Source: CALSPH01 sp041690035 (GTDB taxonomy: Bacteria > Bacteroidota > Bacteroidia > NS11-12g > UBA955). Taken from it: 14,661 nt of DNA. This document shows, in pieces, positions 5,913 through 14,311 of the stretch. A program made the translations under genes and the position numbers. The stretch covers positions 1 to 14,661 of the forward strand of contig JBDNFC010000138.1 of the NCBI GenBank assembly GCA_041690035.1. Reading direction: 5' to 3'. The notes beneath the pieces were generated by a model. It was not told where the DNA came from. It did no database searches and saw only the letters and a list, made by a program, of their open reading frames with translations. Positions within the stretch are counted from its first letter, which is position 1; the number at the start of each line of letters is the position of its first letter.

Positions 5913-6680
5913 TTATATTTTTAATAATCTTTGCAGCCAATTTTTGCTCACAACGGGCCTTATCATATCAATAAATTGTGTTTTTATATCCCAATTTATT
6001 GAATTGCAAATATGGCTAAATTGTCCGTGGCGATTTGTTCTACTCCAATCACCAAAAGTGTTTAAATAAGCTACATAGTCAGTGGCGGTGTCTAACAGTG
6101 CCGTAATACTTGTGGGCGATAGCACCCTCAAATAAATAGGACTATTTTTTGATACATAATATATTTTTTTAGATTCAAAGTATGATTGCCATGATTCTGC
6201 ATGGTCTTGCTCTATCAAGGTTCTGTTGTTTGGCATGATGTGCAATGCATGCTCTTTTTTCATAAAAACAGTGTTCGCCATCCAATTTTTCTTTGCCAAT
6301 AATATTCTATTGCTTGTTAAATCATAAAAACCATGGTATTTATCTGCAAAACAATCTGCATTAGACTCGTAAAGTTGGTTTAAAATATTTGGATTAATAA
6401 TGTCATCGTCATCAAATCTGCACAGGTGGGTATATTGGATTTTTTGCTGGACTAGATATTCGATGGCAAATGCTAATTTTATTCCTTTATTGCCTTGAGG
6501 TGAAGCAATATAATGTAATTTTTTATCTACTTTGTTTTCTTCGCCTATTAACAATGCTAAATAATTGTCTCCTTTAATTTGCTTTAGAGAATTGATGCAA
6601 TTTTTTTGTAAAACTGCGCGCAGAGGATTCATATAACTAGGTGGTGTTAAGGTAACTAAAAAAATAAATTTTGGCTTCAA
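5913..6680 (-). CDS. Putative GT-A fold glycosyltransferase (rhamnosyltransferase-like)
   Basis: With the chosen start the product is 255 residues. It opens with a hydrophobic first strand (KFIFLVTLTPP), then PLRAVLQKNCINSLKQI, and around residues 83-97 has YTHLCRFDDDDIINPN, a DxD-like acidic cluster (Asp90-93) of the kind that binds the metal and sugar nucleotide in GT-A enzymes. A later HAESWQSYF plus YLRVLSPTS region resembles the putative rhamnosyltransferase family (Pfam PF11316 type), but I am sure only at the level of a glycosyltransferase. No transmembrane segment is seen, so it is probably cytoplasmic or membrane-associated. The frame opens at a TTG at 6704, but that codon overlaps a TAnnTTTG box (6702-6709); the TTG at 6680 (MKPKFIFLV) fits the fold better, with a 21-base leader. 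It stands alone, not in a polysaccharide cluster. Confidence 0.68.
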   Translation of the reverse strand: MKPKFIFLVTLTPPSYMNPLRAVLQKNCINSLKQIKGDNYLALLIGEENKVDKKLHYIASPQGNKGIKLAFAIEYLVQQKIQYTHLCRFDDDDIINPNILNQLYESNADCFADKYHGFYDLTSNRILLAKKNWMANTVFMKKEHALHIMPNNRTLIEQDHAESWQSYFESKKIYYVSKNSPIYLRVLSPTSITALLDTATDYVAYLNTFGDWSRTNRHGQFSHICNSINWDIKTQFIDMIRPVVSKNWLQRLLKI

Positions 6681-6701
6681 ATAATTTTGATTAATTTTGG
6701 G

Positions 6702-6709
6702 CAAATTTA
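6702..6709 (-). promoter_or_regulatory. -7 box of the glycosyltransferase gene
   Basis: On the minus strand this reads TAAATTTG, an exact TAnnTTTG match, 21 bases upstream of the preferred TTG start at 6680. No clear -33 TTG lies at the right distance. The remaining divergent gap up to 6816 contains the unidentified promoter of the large secreted protein; no exact TAnnTTTG was found on the plus strand there. Confidence 0.35.
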
Positions 6710-6816
6710 ATCAATAAATTAAAAGTGTAAGTAAATTTTTAGTAAACTTTTTCTCGTTTAATTGCGTCTAAGTTAAAGAAGCTTATTTATTTTCCAAAAA
6801 CGATAAAATAACACGT

Positions 6817-9800
6817 ATGAATGAAAACTATTCTAAACAAATTTTAATTGCAATAGTGCTTTTTTTTGGCACGTCAATTATCAATGCACAGCGAATTACT
6901 ATTGGCCCTGGTATAAATGGGGGTACAAATCTCTTTGGTCCATTTAATACAGATACTGCGGCTAATAGTTTTAGCAGGGTGGCCTATATTTATGATCAAA
7001 GTTTGCTAGACGGTATCAGGCATGGAGATAGTATTACTGCTATAGATTTTGAAAAAACTAGCTTTGCTACTTTTTCTGGCACAGCCAATTGTATTATTTG
7101 GATGGGCAATACCACCAAGGTTGATTTTGGACCTAATAATATCCATTTTTTGGCAGAGCGGCTTAATTTAAATACCGTTCAAGTATATAATAGTAATCCT
7201 ATTGCTTTTATCAGTGGCACAGAGGGCTATAAAAGATTAGACTTAGCCACATTTTATAAATATGATACAAGCAGAGGTAAAAATCTAGCAATTTTTGTAG
7301 AGTACATCCAAGCCACTCCGCAAAATGTGGTAATGAATTGGAATTTTGATGTAGCTGGCAACATGCCTGCATACATTAATAATCAGTTAAAACAGATTAG
7401 AGGCAAAGGCCTTGTTATTCCAGACAGCACTAATTTTTCTAGTTCTATACATCCCAATATTAGACTCTATATACCAAGAAATGATTATGAAGCAAGGATT
7501 GTAATACCTTATTTATATGGTAAAATGCCAGTTCCACTTGGCAATCCAGATACAATGAAAATATTGGTAGAAAATTTGGGTAAAAAATCTTTCAATGGGC
7601 AAAAAGCGTTTGTAAATTCTGCAGGTGCTAATGTATTTTTTGACAGTTTAGTAATGCCAATGCTCTCAAGCTACCAGTCTATTATTATTAATTACCCAAT
7701 CGTTAATATATTTAATAGGGGCTTTGATACACTCACTTTTTCAATCACCGCAGACAGCAGTAATTTAGATAATCGAAGCATTTTTTTAAGACAAGCCACA
7801 GATAATGTATACTCCTATCGCCATTTATTAGAGCCTCCTGCTCCTGGAGGTATTGGTTTTAATGGTATCACGGGAAATTTTGTAGCAAAATTTGCAAGCA
7901 ATGCTGCTAAGGCGATAAATCAAATAGAAGTTTCATTTGGCTTTGGCAACAATCCATTTAGGGCAGCTATTTGGGAATCTAACCCTATTTCTGGAAAACC
8001 TGGCAAATTACTGTGGCAAAGTGATTCTTTAATATCAACAAATAAGTCTATAGTGCCGGTAGTGCCTCCAGTGCAGGTAAATGGCAATTTTTATGCAGGA
8101 GTAAGGCAATTAGGCACCAATAATGTTTCGTTTGCCTATCAGTTAGAGCAGCCAGTAAGGCCCCAAACATTTTGGTATTCTACCCCCTTAGCTGACACCA
8201 ATTGGGTAGATTTTGCGCCAAATGCACCATTCAGATTTATGATAGAGCCTCGCCTGCAAGCGCCTTATGATTTGATGGTTTTAAAAATAGATTCGCCCAA
8301 GAATAGAGATACTTTTGATTATTTTAAATTTGATACTGTGAGGCCTACTGCTACTATTTATAATCTAGGAGCAAATGATGCAGATACCTCAGTTTTATTC
8401 AAATGCAATATGTTTATTGGTAATACACTCGTGTTTTCTGCAACAAAATTAGATACCATTAAAAGTGGTAGGGTTAAAAAAATGGTTTTTGATACCGCGC
8501 ATGTTTTTCAGTTTTCTGGCGATTATAGGATGGAGATTATGAGTCTTTGGAATAAGGATACAGAAAAGTATAATGATACTCAAAGAATCAACTTTGTAGT
8601 AGCCTATTACAACGATGCTGCCATAGACAACCTCTTTGTGCCCTTTAATGGACAAATATTAGAGTATAAATTTGATTCGCTTAGGCCTATTATTCGCATA
8701 AAGAATTTTGCTTACAATAATTTGAGCAATTTAAAAGTCAGGTCTAGAATATGGAGTGGCCAACAACTAATTTATAATGACAGTAATTTTGTAAACTTGA
8801 GTGCAGGCGCCACTGCCATTATTAGCCCCAAAAGCTGGTTTGCCGTAGTAAAAGATTCGCTCCTTTTTGAAACTATAACTACCCTTGCCAATGACAGAAA
8901 TAAACCAAACGACACTTTGCGCAGGTGGTTTAGAGTGGCTAAAATTTTTGATGTTAGCAGCGATAGCATGATTTTGCCATCAAATCAGCAAATTCTAGAT
9001 TTATCAAATAACGCCCCAAAACCTAGCCTTAAAGTGAGCAACCTAAGTGTTGGTGATGCTCAAAATGTGATTACTTTTATTTCTATAGTTGATAAAAACA
9101 AGAAGTTGATTTATAGTGATACACAAAGGTATAATTTATTAACTAATCAATCACTTACAATTCAATTTATTGACTCACTAAAATTAGTAAATAAAGGGAA
9201 GTACTTCGTTACAGCCATCACCCGAGTAGCAAAAGATTTTGAAACTTTTAATGACACATTGCAAACTGTTTTCTATTTTGGTATTCAAAATGATGCGCAA
9301 AGTGTTTCCATTAACAAACCGATAAACACCCTAGTATATGAGTTAAATGAGGGGGTATTTTGTCCAAAAGCGACAATAAGAAATAATGGATTTGATTCTT
9401 TTATCAATGTGCCTTTTCAGCTTACAGGCTTGTCAAATGGGGTGCCTTTTTATATATCGGTAAAAACAGCAACGCTAGACACCAATCAATCTATAGAAAT
9501 TTCTTTTGATAGCACGCTTGTTTTTTCTAGCTTAGACAATGTGGTATTGAGATTGGTAACCTTATTAAATAATGATCAAAATAAAAGTAATGATACTTTT
9601 TTACAGTCATATAGTATTCAGGTAAGTAATGATATTGGGGTAGATGCTGTCTTATTGCCACCTTCTTTTAGGTATCCTACAAAAAGTGTTTTATTTCCAA
9701 AGGTATTGTTGAGTAATTTAGGTTTAAAGGCGCAGCAAACCCCATTTAATGTAAATTGTAAGGTGTTAAATTCTTTGGGGCAAGTGTTTTATGACCTTGA

Positions 9801-10587
9801 TAGAAATATCACCATTGATAGTGGAGCACAAATTTTGGTCGATTTTAACACCAATTTGATTTTAACCGATACTGGGAAATATACTATGGTTGTGCGCTCT
9901 TTTTTACCTTCGGATCAGAATGGACGCAATGATTTTAAATCCATAAATTTTGATATATACAATGCACATAATTTGTATTTGAAAGATTTTACCCCATTGG
10001 CAGCAACGCGATATTTGCCAGGCTTTGGAACCGATACTTTGCGGCCAAAATTTAGGTTGCTAAAAACTGGAGAAGAGTTTCCAAAGGATTCAATGATAAT
10101 TTATGCTACTATTTTAGGTAAAAATTCTGGCTATAAATATGAAGATTCTATCATGGTTTTTTCTCAATTTGTAACCGACACACTCTTAAGATTTAGTAAA
10201 CCTTTTAATACCAACATTGTTGATACCTTTCTTGCATCATATATGGTCAAGAGCCAATTGGATGGAAATGCTAAAGATGATACCCTTAGGTTTAATTTTA
10301 TCATAAACTTTGGCGTTGGTATTGATAAAATTGCACTAAATGAATTGGGTTTTTTGTTAAGTGAAAATCCAAGCAATGGAATATGGGAGATAAAATCTAG
10401 CTTGAACGAAGAGATAAAATCAATAAAAGTGTATAGCACCGATGGAAGGCTGTTGTTTACAAATCAATACAGTAATAAAACACAAAATACGACAATAAAT
10501 CTCTCCCACCTGCCTGATGGAGTGTTTTTATTATTTATAAACGATTCCAACAGCGCTATAAAGCTTCTAAAACAAAAGAGCAGGTAA
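6817..10587 (+). CDS. Large T9SS-exported protein with tandem Ig-like (CARDB-type) repeats
   Basis: A 1256-residue cell-surface or secreted protein. A signal peptide (about 1-24, ending IINAQ) is followed by a beta-rich domain beginning GPGINGGTNLFGPF, one Ig-like segment at about 220-340, and a further beta-rich segment at about 340-480 (GGIGFNGITGNFVAKF). From residue 482 there are six tandem repeats, each ending in a D-x-N-x-x-NDT-type motif at about 586, 698, 812, 925, 1038 and 1154, a period of 112-116 residues. They resemble CARDB/Ig-like adhesion modules. The C-terminus (about 1182-1256: SENPSNG, IKVYSTDGRLLF, INLSHLPDGVFLLFI, IKLLKQ) is a type A T9SS sorting domain, which is removed on export through the outer membrane. 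No catalytic domain was recognised; adhesion or structural use is inferred. The MFS gene follows 5 bases later. Confidence 0.87.
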   Translation: MNENYSKQILIAIVLFFGTSIINAQRITIGPGINGGTNLFGPFNTDTAANSFSRVAYIYDQSLLDGIRHGDSITAIDFEKTSFATFSGTANCIIWMGNTTKVDFGPNNIHFLAERLNLNTVQVYNSNPIAFISGTEGYKRLDLATFYKYDTSRGKNLAIFVEYIQATPQNVVMNWNFDVAGNMPAYINNQLKQIRGKGLVIPDSTNFSSSIHPNIRLYIPRNDYEARIVIPYLYGKMPVPLGNPDTMKILVENLGKKSFNGQKAFVNSAGANVFFDSLVMPMLSSYQSIIINYPIVNIFNRGFDTLTFSITADSSNLDNRSIFLRQATDNVYSYRHLLEPPAPGGIGFNGITGNFVAKFASNAAKAINQIEVSFGFGNNPFRAAIWESNPISGKPGKLLWQSDSLISTNKSIVPVVPPVQVNGNFYAGVRQLGTNNVSFAYQLEQPVRPQTFWYSTPLADTNWVDFAPNAPFRFMIEPRLQAPYDLMVLKIDSPKNRDTFDYFKFDTVRPTATIYNLGANDADTSVLFKCNMFIGNTLVFSATKLDTIKSGRVKKMVFDTAHVFQFSGDYRMEIMSLWNKDTEKYNDTQRINFVVAYYNDAAIDNLFVPFNGQILEYKFDSLRPIIRIKNFAYNNLSNLKVRSRIWSGQQLIYNDSNFVNLSAGATAIISPKSWFAVVKDSLLFETITTLANDRNKPNDTLRRWFRVAKIFDVSSDSMILPSNQQILDLSNNAPKPSLKVSNLSVGDAQNVITFISIVDKNKKLIYSDTQRYNLLTNQSLTIQFIDSLKLVNKGKYFVTAITRVAKDFETFNDTLQTVFYFGIQNDAQSVSINKPINTLVYELNEGVFCPKATIRNNGFDSFINVPFQLTGLSNGVPFYISVKTATLDTNQSIEISFDSTLVFSSLDNVVLRLVTLLNNDQNKSNDTFLQSYSIQVSNDIGVDAVLLPPSFRYPTKSVLFPKVLLSNLGLKAQQTPFNVNCKVLNSLGQVFYDLDRNITIDSGAQILVDFNTNLILTDTGKYTMVVRSFLPSDQNGRNDFKSINFDIYNAHNLYLKDFTPLAATRYLPGFGTDTLRPKFRLLKTGEEFPKDSMIIYATILGKNSGYKYEDSIMVFSQFVTDTLLRFSKPFNTNIVDTFLASYMVKSQLDGNAKDDTLRFNFIINFGVGIDKIALNELGFLLSENPSNGIWEIKSSLNEEIKSIKVYSTDGRLLFTNQYSNKTQNTTINLSHLPDGVFLLFINDSNSAIKLLKQKSR

Positions 10588-10592
10588 GTCTA

Positions 10593-11861
10593 ATGCGTTC
10601 CGCAAATAATAAGTCTGCTGATGGCAAAATTTTTTCTGCAATTACCATTGTGGCAGCGCTTGGTTATTTTGTAGATATTTATGATTTGGTACTTTTTAGC
10701 GTAGAAAGGGTGGCAAGTTTAAAAACGCTTTTGGGGGAGAACGCTACCCAAGAAGCCATAAAAAACACTGGAAAATTTTTATTAAATATGCAAATGGGAG
10801 GGATGCTGCTAGGTGGTGTGGTATGGGGTGTTTTAGGCGATAAAAAAGGTAGAATTGCAGTGCTTTTTGGATCTATTTTAATGTATTCTATTGCCAATAT
10901 TTTAAATGGCTTTATAACCAATGTGCCGCAATATGCGGCATTGCGGTTAGTTAGCGGCTTTGGTTTAGCAGGCGAATTGGGCGTAGGCATTACTTTGGTT
11001 TCTGAAACGCTTAGCACTAAAAGTAGGGGCTATGGTGCTACATTTGTTGCCACAATTGGTGTTTTTGGTGCTGTGGTAGCGGGTTTTATGAGCGATTTTA
11101 TAAGCAAATTAAATGTAGCAGAAAGTTGGCGTTATTCCTTTTTTATAGGAGGTGGACTTGGGCTTTTGCTACTGCTGATGCGCATTGGAGTTTATGAATC
11201 TGGAATGTTTAGTGCGCTAAAAAAACAAAATGTGATGCGTGGCAATTTTTTATACCTTTTCAAAAATAAAAACAGCAGAAATAAGTTTTTAGGCATTGTT
11301 TTGGCCACTGTTCCCGTTTGGTATGTGATGGGTATTTTAATTACTTTTAGCCCTGAGTTAATGCAACACCTTGGGGCAGATTTTGAGGCCGATGCAGGAA
11401 AAGCAATTGCTTTTGCCTTTATCGGTATTACAATTGGCGATTTGGCAAGTGGCTTGCTTAGTCAATATCTGCAAAGCAGAAAAAAGGTAATGATGATTTT
11501 TGTAAGTTTTTTAGCACTTTGCACAGTGGTTTATTTGCAAACGGCTTATCTTAACGAAAAGTGGTTTTATACCATTTGCGTTATTATTGGTTTTGCAACT
11601 GGATATTGGGCTGTATTTATTACTACTGCCAGCGAACTTTTTGGCACTAATCTGAGGGCAACAGCAACTACGAGTGCACCCAATTTTGTGCGCGGGTCTG
11701 TAATAGTATTAACCTTACTTAGCACACTTTTAGAAAGCTTAACTGGCAGTATTTTATTTGCAACTGCTATTTTAGGTGTGGTGGTTTTAACCGCAGCAAT
11801 TTATAGTATTTATCATTTGCCCGAAACTTTTCATAAGGATTTAGATTATTTAGAAACTTAG
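10593..11861 (+). CDS. MFS transporter (metabolite/H+ symporter-like)
   Basis: A 422-residue inner-membrane protein with about 12 hydrophobic segments. The first helix contains GYFVDIYDLVLFS, with two acidic residues (Asp28, Asp31) placed like the D-x-x-D signature of organic-acid/H+ symporters (AAHS type). The loop between helices 2 and 3 has the MFS motif A, GVLGDKKGRIAVL (79-91); helix 4 has RLVSGFGLAGELGVG, and STKSRGYGAT follows helix 5. The substrate cannot be named; sugar or organic-acid transport is plausible from these motifs. The start ATG is 5 bases after the stop of the large secreted protein, so the two are probably co-transcribed although functionally unlike. A stem-loop at 11872-11912 lies just downstream. 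Confidence 0.85.
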   Translation: MRSANNKSADGKIFSAITIVAALGYFVDIYDLVLFSVERVASLKTLLGENATQEAIKNTGKFLLNMQMGGMLLGGVVWGVLGDKKGRIAVLFGSILMYSIANILNGFITNVPQYAALRLVSGFGLAGELGVGITLVSETLSTKSRGYGATFVATIGVFGAVVAGFMSDFISKLNVAESWRYSFFIGGGLGLLLLLMRIGVYESGMFSALKKQNVMRGNFLYLFKNKNSRNKFLGIVLATVPVWYVMGILITFSPELMQHLGADFEADAGKAIAFAFIGITIGDLASGLLSQYLQSRKKVMMIFVSFLALCTVVYLQTAYLNEKWFYTICVIIGFATGYWAVFITTASELFGTNLRATATTSAPNFVRGSVIVLTLLSTLLESLTGSILFATAILGVVVLTAAIYSIYHLPETFHKDLDYLET

Positions 11862-11871
11862 GATTTTTTTT

Positions 11872-11912
11872 GCCTATGAAAAACCAATGCCACTTCATCG
11901 TTTTTTATGGGC
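11872..11912 (+). terminator. Stem-loop between the MFS gene and pyrC
   Basis: GCCTATGAAAAAC (11872-11884) pairs over all 13 positions with GTTTTTTATGGGC (11900-11912) if two G-U pairs are allowed, around a 15-base loop. In the opposite-strand RNA those two positions become A-C mismatches, so the structure is tuned to plus-strand RNA. A T8 run (11863-11870) precedes it, but no U-run follows, so this could be a weak terminator for the MFS gene or a leader structure of pyrC, 56 bases before its ATG. Confidence 0.42.
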
Positions 11913-11968
11913 TAAATAGTTATCAAATAATTAATAATCGCAGAACAACAATACATTAAAGAAAATAT

Positions 11969-13330
11969 ATGACCACAAAATACCTTATAAAAAACACCTC
12001 AATCATCAACGAAAACAAAATCACAGTGTCCGACTTATTGATTTATGACAATGTAATTCAAAAAATTGGGGATATTGAAACAGAAACAGACTTTGTTGTG
12101 ATTGATGGAACAGGCAAATTTTTATTACCCGGAATAATTGATGGACAAGTGCATTTTAGAGACCCCGGCCTAACCCACAAAGGCGATTTGCATTCTGAAA
12201 GCAAAGCGGCAGTGGCTGGTGGTGTAACTTCTTTTATAGACATGCCCAACACTAGTCCCAATGTTTTGACCATGGAAATATTGAACGAAAAATACCGTTT
12301 GGCTGCCGAAAAATCTATTGCTAATTTCGGGTTTTTCTTGGGTGTAAATAGTGAAACGATAGACGAAGTTATCAAACTTGATACCTCAAAGCTTTTGGCC
12401 GTTTCGGACGATGGTCTATACTTTACCAAAAAAGGAAATATTCTTGCCGACAATCCTGAAGTAATGGAAAAACTGTTTGCCAACTGCAAGTCTATTATTG
12501 CTATCCATTCCGAAAAAGAAGAAATAGTGGAAGAGAATGAAAATATTTATCGTGAAAAATATGGCGAAGATGTGCCGATAGAATTTCACCCTTTGATACG
12601 CAGCGAAAAAGCATGCTATGAAGCTACCAAAAGGGCTATAGAGTTGGCCAATAAACACAATGCTAAATTGCATATTTTGCATTTGACCACCGAGGCAGAA
12701 ACGCATTTGTTCAGAAATGATATTCCGCTGAAAGAAAAAAATATTACCACAGAAGTTTCGGTGCATCATCTTTGGTTTACAGACAAAGACTATCCCCGAT
12801 TAGGGAAATTGATAAAATGGAATCCTGCTATCAAAACAGAAAAGGACAAAAAAGGACTTTTAAAAGCATTGTTGGACGATAGAATAGACATCATCACCAC
12901 AGACCACGCACCACATACTTTAGAGGAAAAACAAAAGCCGTATTTTCAATCAATGTCGGGCGCGCCTTTGGTACAACATTCTTTAAATTGTTTGTTGGAG
13001 TTTTACAAGCAAGGCCTCATTTCTTTAGAAAAAATAGTTGAGAAAATGTGTCACAATCCAGCCATACTTTATAGCATAGAGAAAAGAGGATTTATCAGGG
13101 AAGGCTATTTTGCAGATTTAACTTTGGTGGATATGGATACAAATTGGACCGTAGCCAAAGACAATATTTTATACAAATGCGGCTGGTCGCCATTAGAAGG
13201 CACGGCTTTTACAACTAAAGTGGAAAAAACCTTTGTAAATGGAAATTTGGTTTATGACAATGGAAAATTTGATGAGCGCAAAAAAGGGCAAGCTTTGGTT
13301 GTAGAAACGGAATCGAAAACAGCTGTTTGA
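11969..13330 (+). CDS. pyrC: Dihydroorotase (class I-like), with Gln in place of a metal-binding His
   Basis: Catalyses cyclisation of N-carbamoyl-aspartate to dihydroorotate in de novo pyrimidine synthesis; cytoplasmic. The product is 453 residues, full length. The amidohydrolase signature GIIDGQVHFRDPGLTHKGD has His62 but Gln60 where most class I enzymes have the first His of HxH. Other site residues are in place: Arg64, Asn94 (DMPNT), the SDDG motif (Asp147/148, matching the metal-bridging Asp of Bacillus-type enzymes), His180 (IAIHSEKE), His238 (LHILHLTT), Asn285 (KWNPAIK) and Asp312 (TTDHAPHT). HNPAILYSIEKRGFIREGYFADL and LYKCGWSPLEGT are typical of Bacteroidota PyrC. From memory the Gln variant is shared by Bacteroidota homologues. 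The upstream leader shows no exact TAnnTTTG box. The next gene begins 2 bases after the stop. Confidence 0.92.
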   Translation: MTTKYLIKNTSIINENKITVSDLLIYDNVIQKIGDIETETDFVVIDGTGKFLLPGIIDGQVHFRDPGLTHKGDLHSESKAAVAGGVTSFIDMPNTSPNVLTMEILNEKYRLAAEKSIANFGFFLGVNSETIDEVIKLDTSKLLAVSDDGLYFTKKGNILADNPEVMEKLFANCKSIIAIHSEKEEIVEENENIYREKYGEDVPIEFHPLIRSEKACYEATKRAIELANKHNAKLHILHLTTEAETHLFRNDIPLKEKNITTEVSVHHLWFTDKDYPRLGKLIKWNPAIKTEKDKKGLLKALLDDRIDIITTDHAPHTLEEKQKPYFQSMSGAPLVQHSLNCLLEFYKQGLISLEKIVEKMCHNPAILYSIEKRGFIREGYFADLTLVDMDTNWTVAKDNILYKCGWSPLEGTAFTTKVEKTFVNGNLVYDNGKFDERKKGQALVVETESKTAV

Positions 13331-13332
13331 CC

Positions 13333-14169
13333 ATGTTTCAAGATCGGAAATTAGTTATCGCCACAAAACACGAAAAAGAAAAAGTAATTGCCCCACTTTT
13401 AGAGAAAGAATTGGGCGTTTTTTGTTTTATAAATGAAAATTTTGACACCGATTTGTTAGGCACTTTTACAGGCGAAATAGAGCGCGAGCAAGACCCTGTG
13501 GCTACTGCAAGGCAAAAATGTTTGATGGCAATGGAATTAAGCAATTGCGATTTAGGCATAGCAAGCGAAGGCTCTTTTGGTTCACATCCATCCATGTTTT
13601 TTGTGAATGCAGATGATGAGTTTTTGATTTTTATTGATAAGAAAAACAATTTAGAAATAATAGTGAGGGAATTAAGCACTGCCACAAATTTTAATGGTAA
13701 AAACATTAAGTCTGAAAGAGAACTTTTAGCATTTGCGGAGGCGTCAAGCTTTCCATCTCATGGGCTTATTCTTCGAAAAGCAAAAGAAGACAACCACGAA
13801 ATTGTAAAAGACATAACGGATATAAAACACTTAAAAGAAACTTTCCAAACATTGTTTGAAAAGCATGGCACTGTCTATGCAGAAACAGATATGAGGGCAA
13901 TGTATAATCCTTCTCGCATGCAAGTTATTGAAACCGCTACCAAAAAGCTGATAGAAAAAATTAAATCTGAATGTCCACAATGCAGTAAACCAGGCTTTGG
14001 AATTACAGAGGTAAAAAGTGGATTAAAATGTAATTTATGCGGTGCTCCAACAAATTCTACCTTAAGTTATATTTTTGTTTGTCAGCATTGTGCATGCACA
14101 AAAGAAGAAATGTATCCTCATAAAAAAACTAACGAAGACCCAATGTATTGCGACTATTGTAATCCTTGA
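13333..14169 (+). CDS. DUF6671-type protein: NTP-pyrophosphatase-like N-terminus with zinc ribbons
   Basis: A 278-residue protein that I match to DUF6671, a family without a known function. The N-terminal part (KLVIATKHEKEKVIAPLLEKELG, then DPVATARQKC and NCDLGIASEGSFG) is laid out like Maf/HAM1/YjjX house-cleaning nucleotide pyrophosphatases, which begin with an AT-x-N-x-x-K strand-loop and later carry an acidic D-x-G or E-G-G loop. This is my inference. The C-terminal part has four CxxC pairs (Cys214/217, 233/236, 250/253, 273/276), enough for two zinc ribbons; Cys255 and His263 are also near. It begins 2 bases after pyrC and is probably co-translated with it. The ATG at 13333 is preferred over an in-frame TTG at 13327 that overlaps the pyrC stop. 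No hydrophobic segment is seen. Confidence 0.75.
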   Translation: MFQDRKLVIATKHEKEKVIAPLLEKELGVFCFINENFDTDLLGTFTGEIEREQDPVATARQKCLMAMELSNCDLGIASEGSFGSHPSMFFVNADDEFLIFIDKKNNLEIIVRELSTATNFNGKNIKSERELLAFAEASSFPSHGLILRKAKEDNHEIVKDITDIKHLKETFQTLFEKHGTVYAETDMRAMYNPSRMQVIETATKKLIEKIKSECPQCSKPGFGITEVKSGLKCNLCGAPTNSTLSYIFVCQHCACTKEEMYPHKKTNEDPMYCDYCNP

Positions 14170-14233
14170 TGTTTTTTATTAAACTTACTCGTAATACAAA
14201 GCTGATGAAACAATGTAGGATTTGGTAAATAAA

Positions 14234-14273
14234 AAGAAAAGACAACAGAAAATTAATTCTGCTGCCCTTTCTT
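14234..14273 (-). terminator. Intrinsic terminator of the minus-strand partial gene
   Basis: On the minus strand AAGAAAGGGCAGCAGAA (14273-14257) and TTCTGTTGTCTTTTCTT (14250-14234) form an uninterrupted 17-bp stem with three G-U pairs and a 6-base loop, followed at once by TTTTATTTACC-type U-rich sequence. On the plus strand the three G-U pairs become A-C mismatches and the T-run is missing. The element therefore serves the gene at 14312-14661, whose stop is 38 bases upstream. The upstream plus-strand gene converges on it. Confidence 0.75.
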
Positions 14274-14311
14274 ACTTTAATAAAACCAATGAGGAAGATC
14301 TTAGATATTGC

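Noticed and set aside
6681..6704. TTG at 6704 as start of the glycosyltransferase
   Set aside because: It overlaps an exact TAnnTTTG box on the same strand, and the TTG at 6680 starts the protein just ahead of the first strand of the fold. The choice is still uncertain.
12058..12769. Long antisense ORFs opposite pyrC (also opposite fabI, the kinase, the large secreted protein, the MFS gene and DUF6671)
   Set aside because: They lie wholly inside well-supported genes, have no recognisable domains or promoters, and reflect frame shadows of AT-rich coding sequence.
13327..13332. TTG at 13327 as start of the DUF6671-type protein
   Set aside because: An ATG two codons later (13333) is the more likely start; the TTG merely overlaps the pyrC stop.
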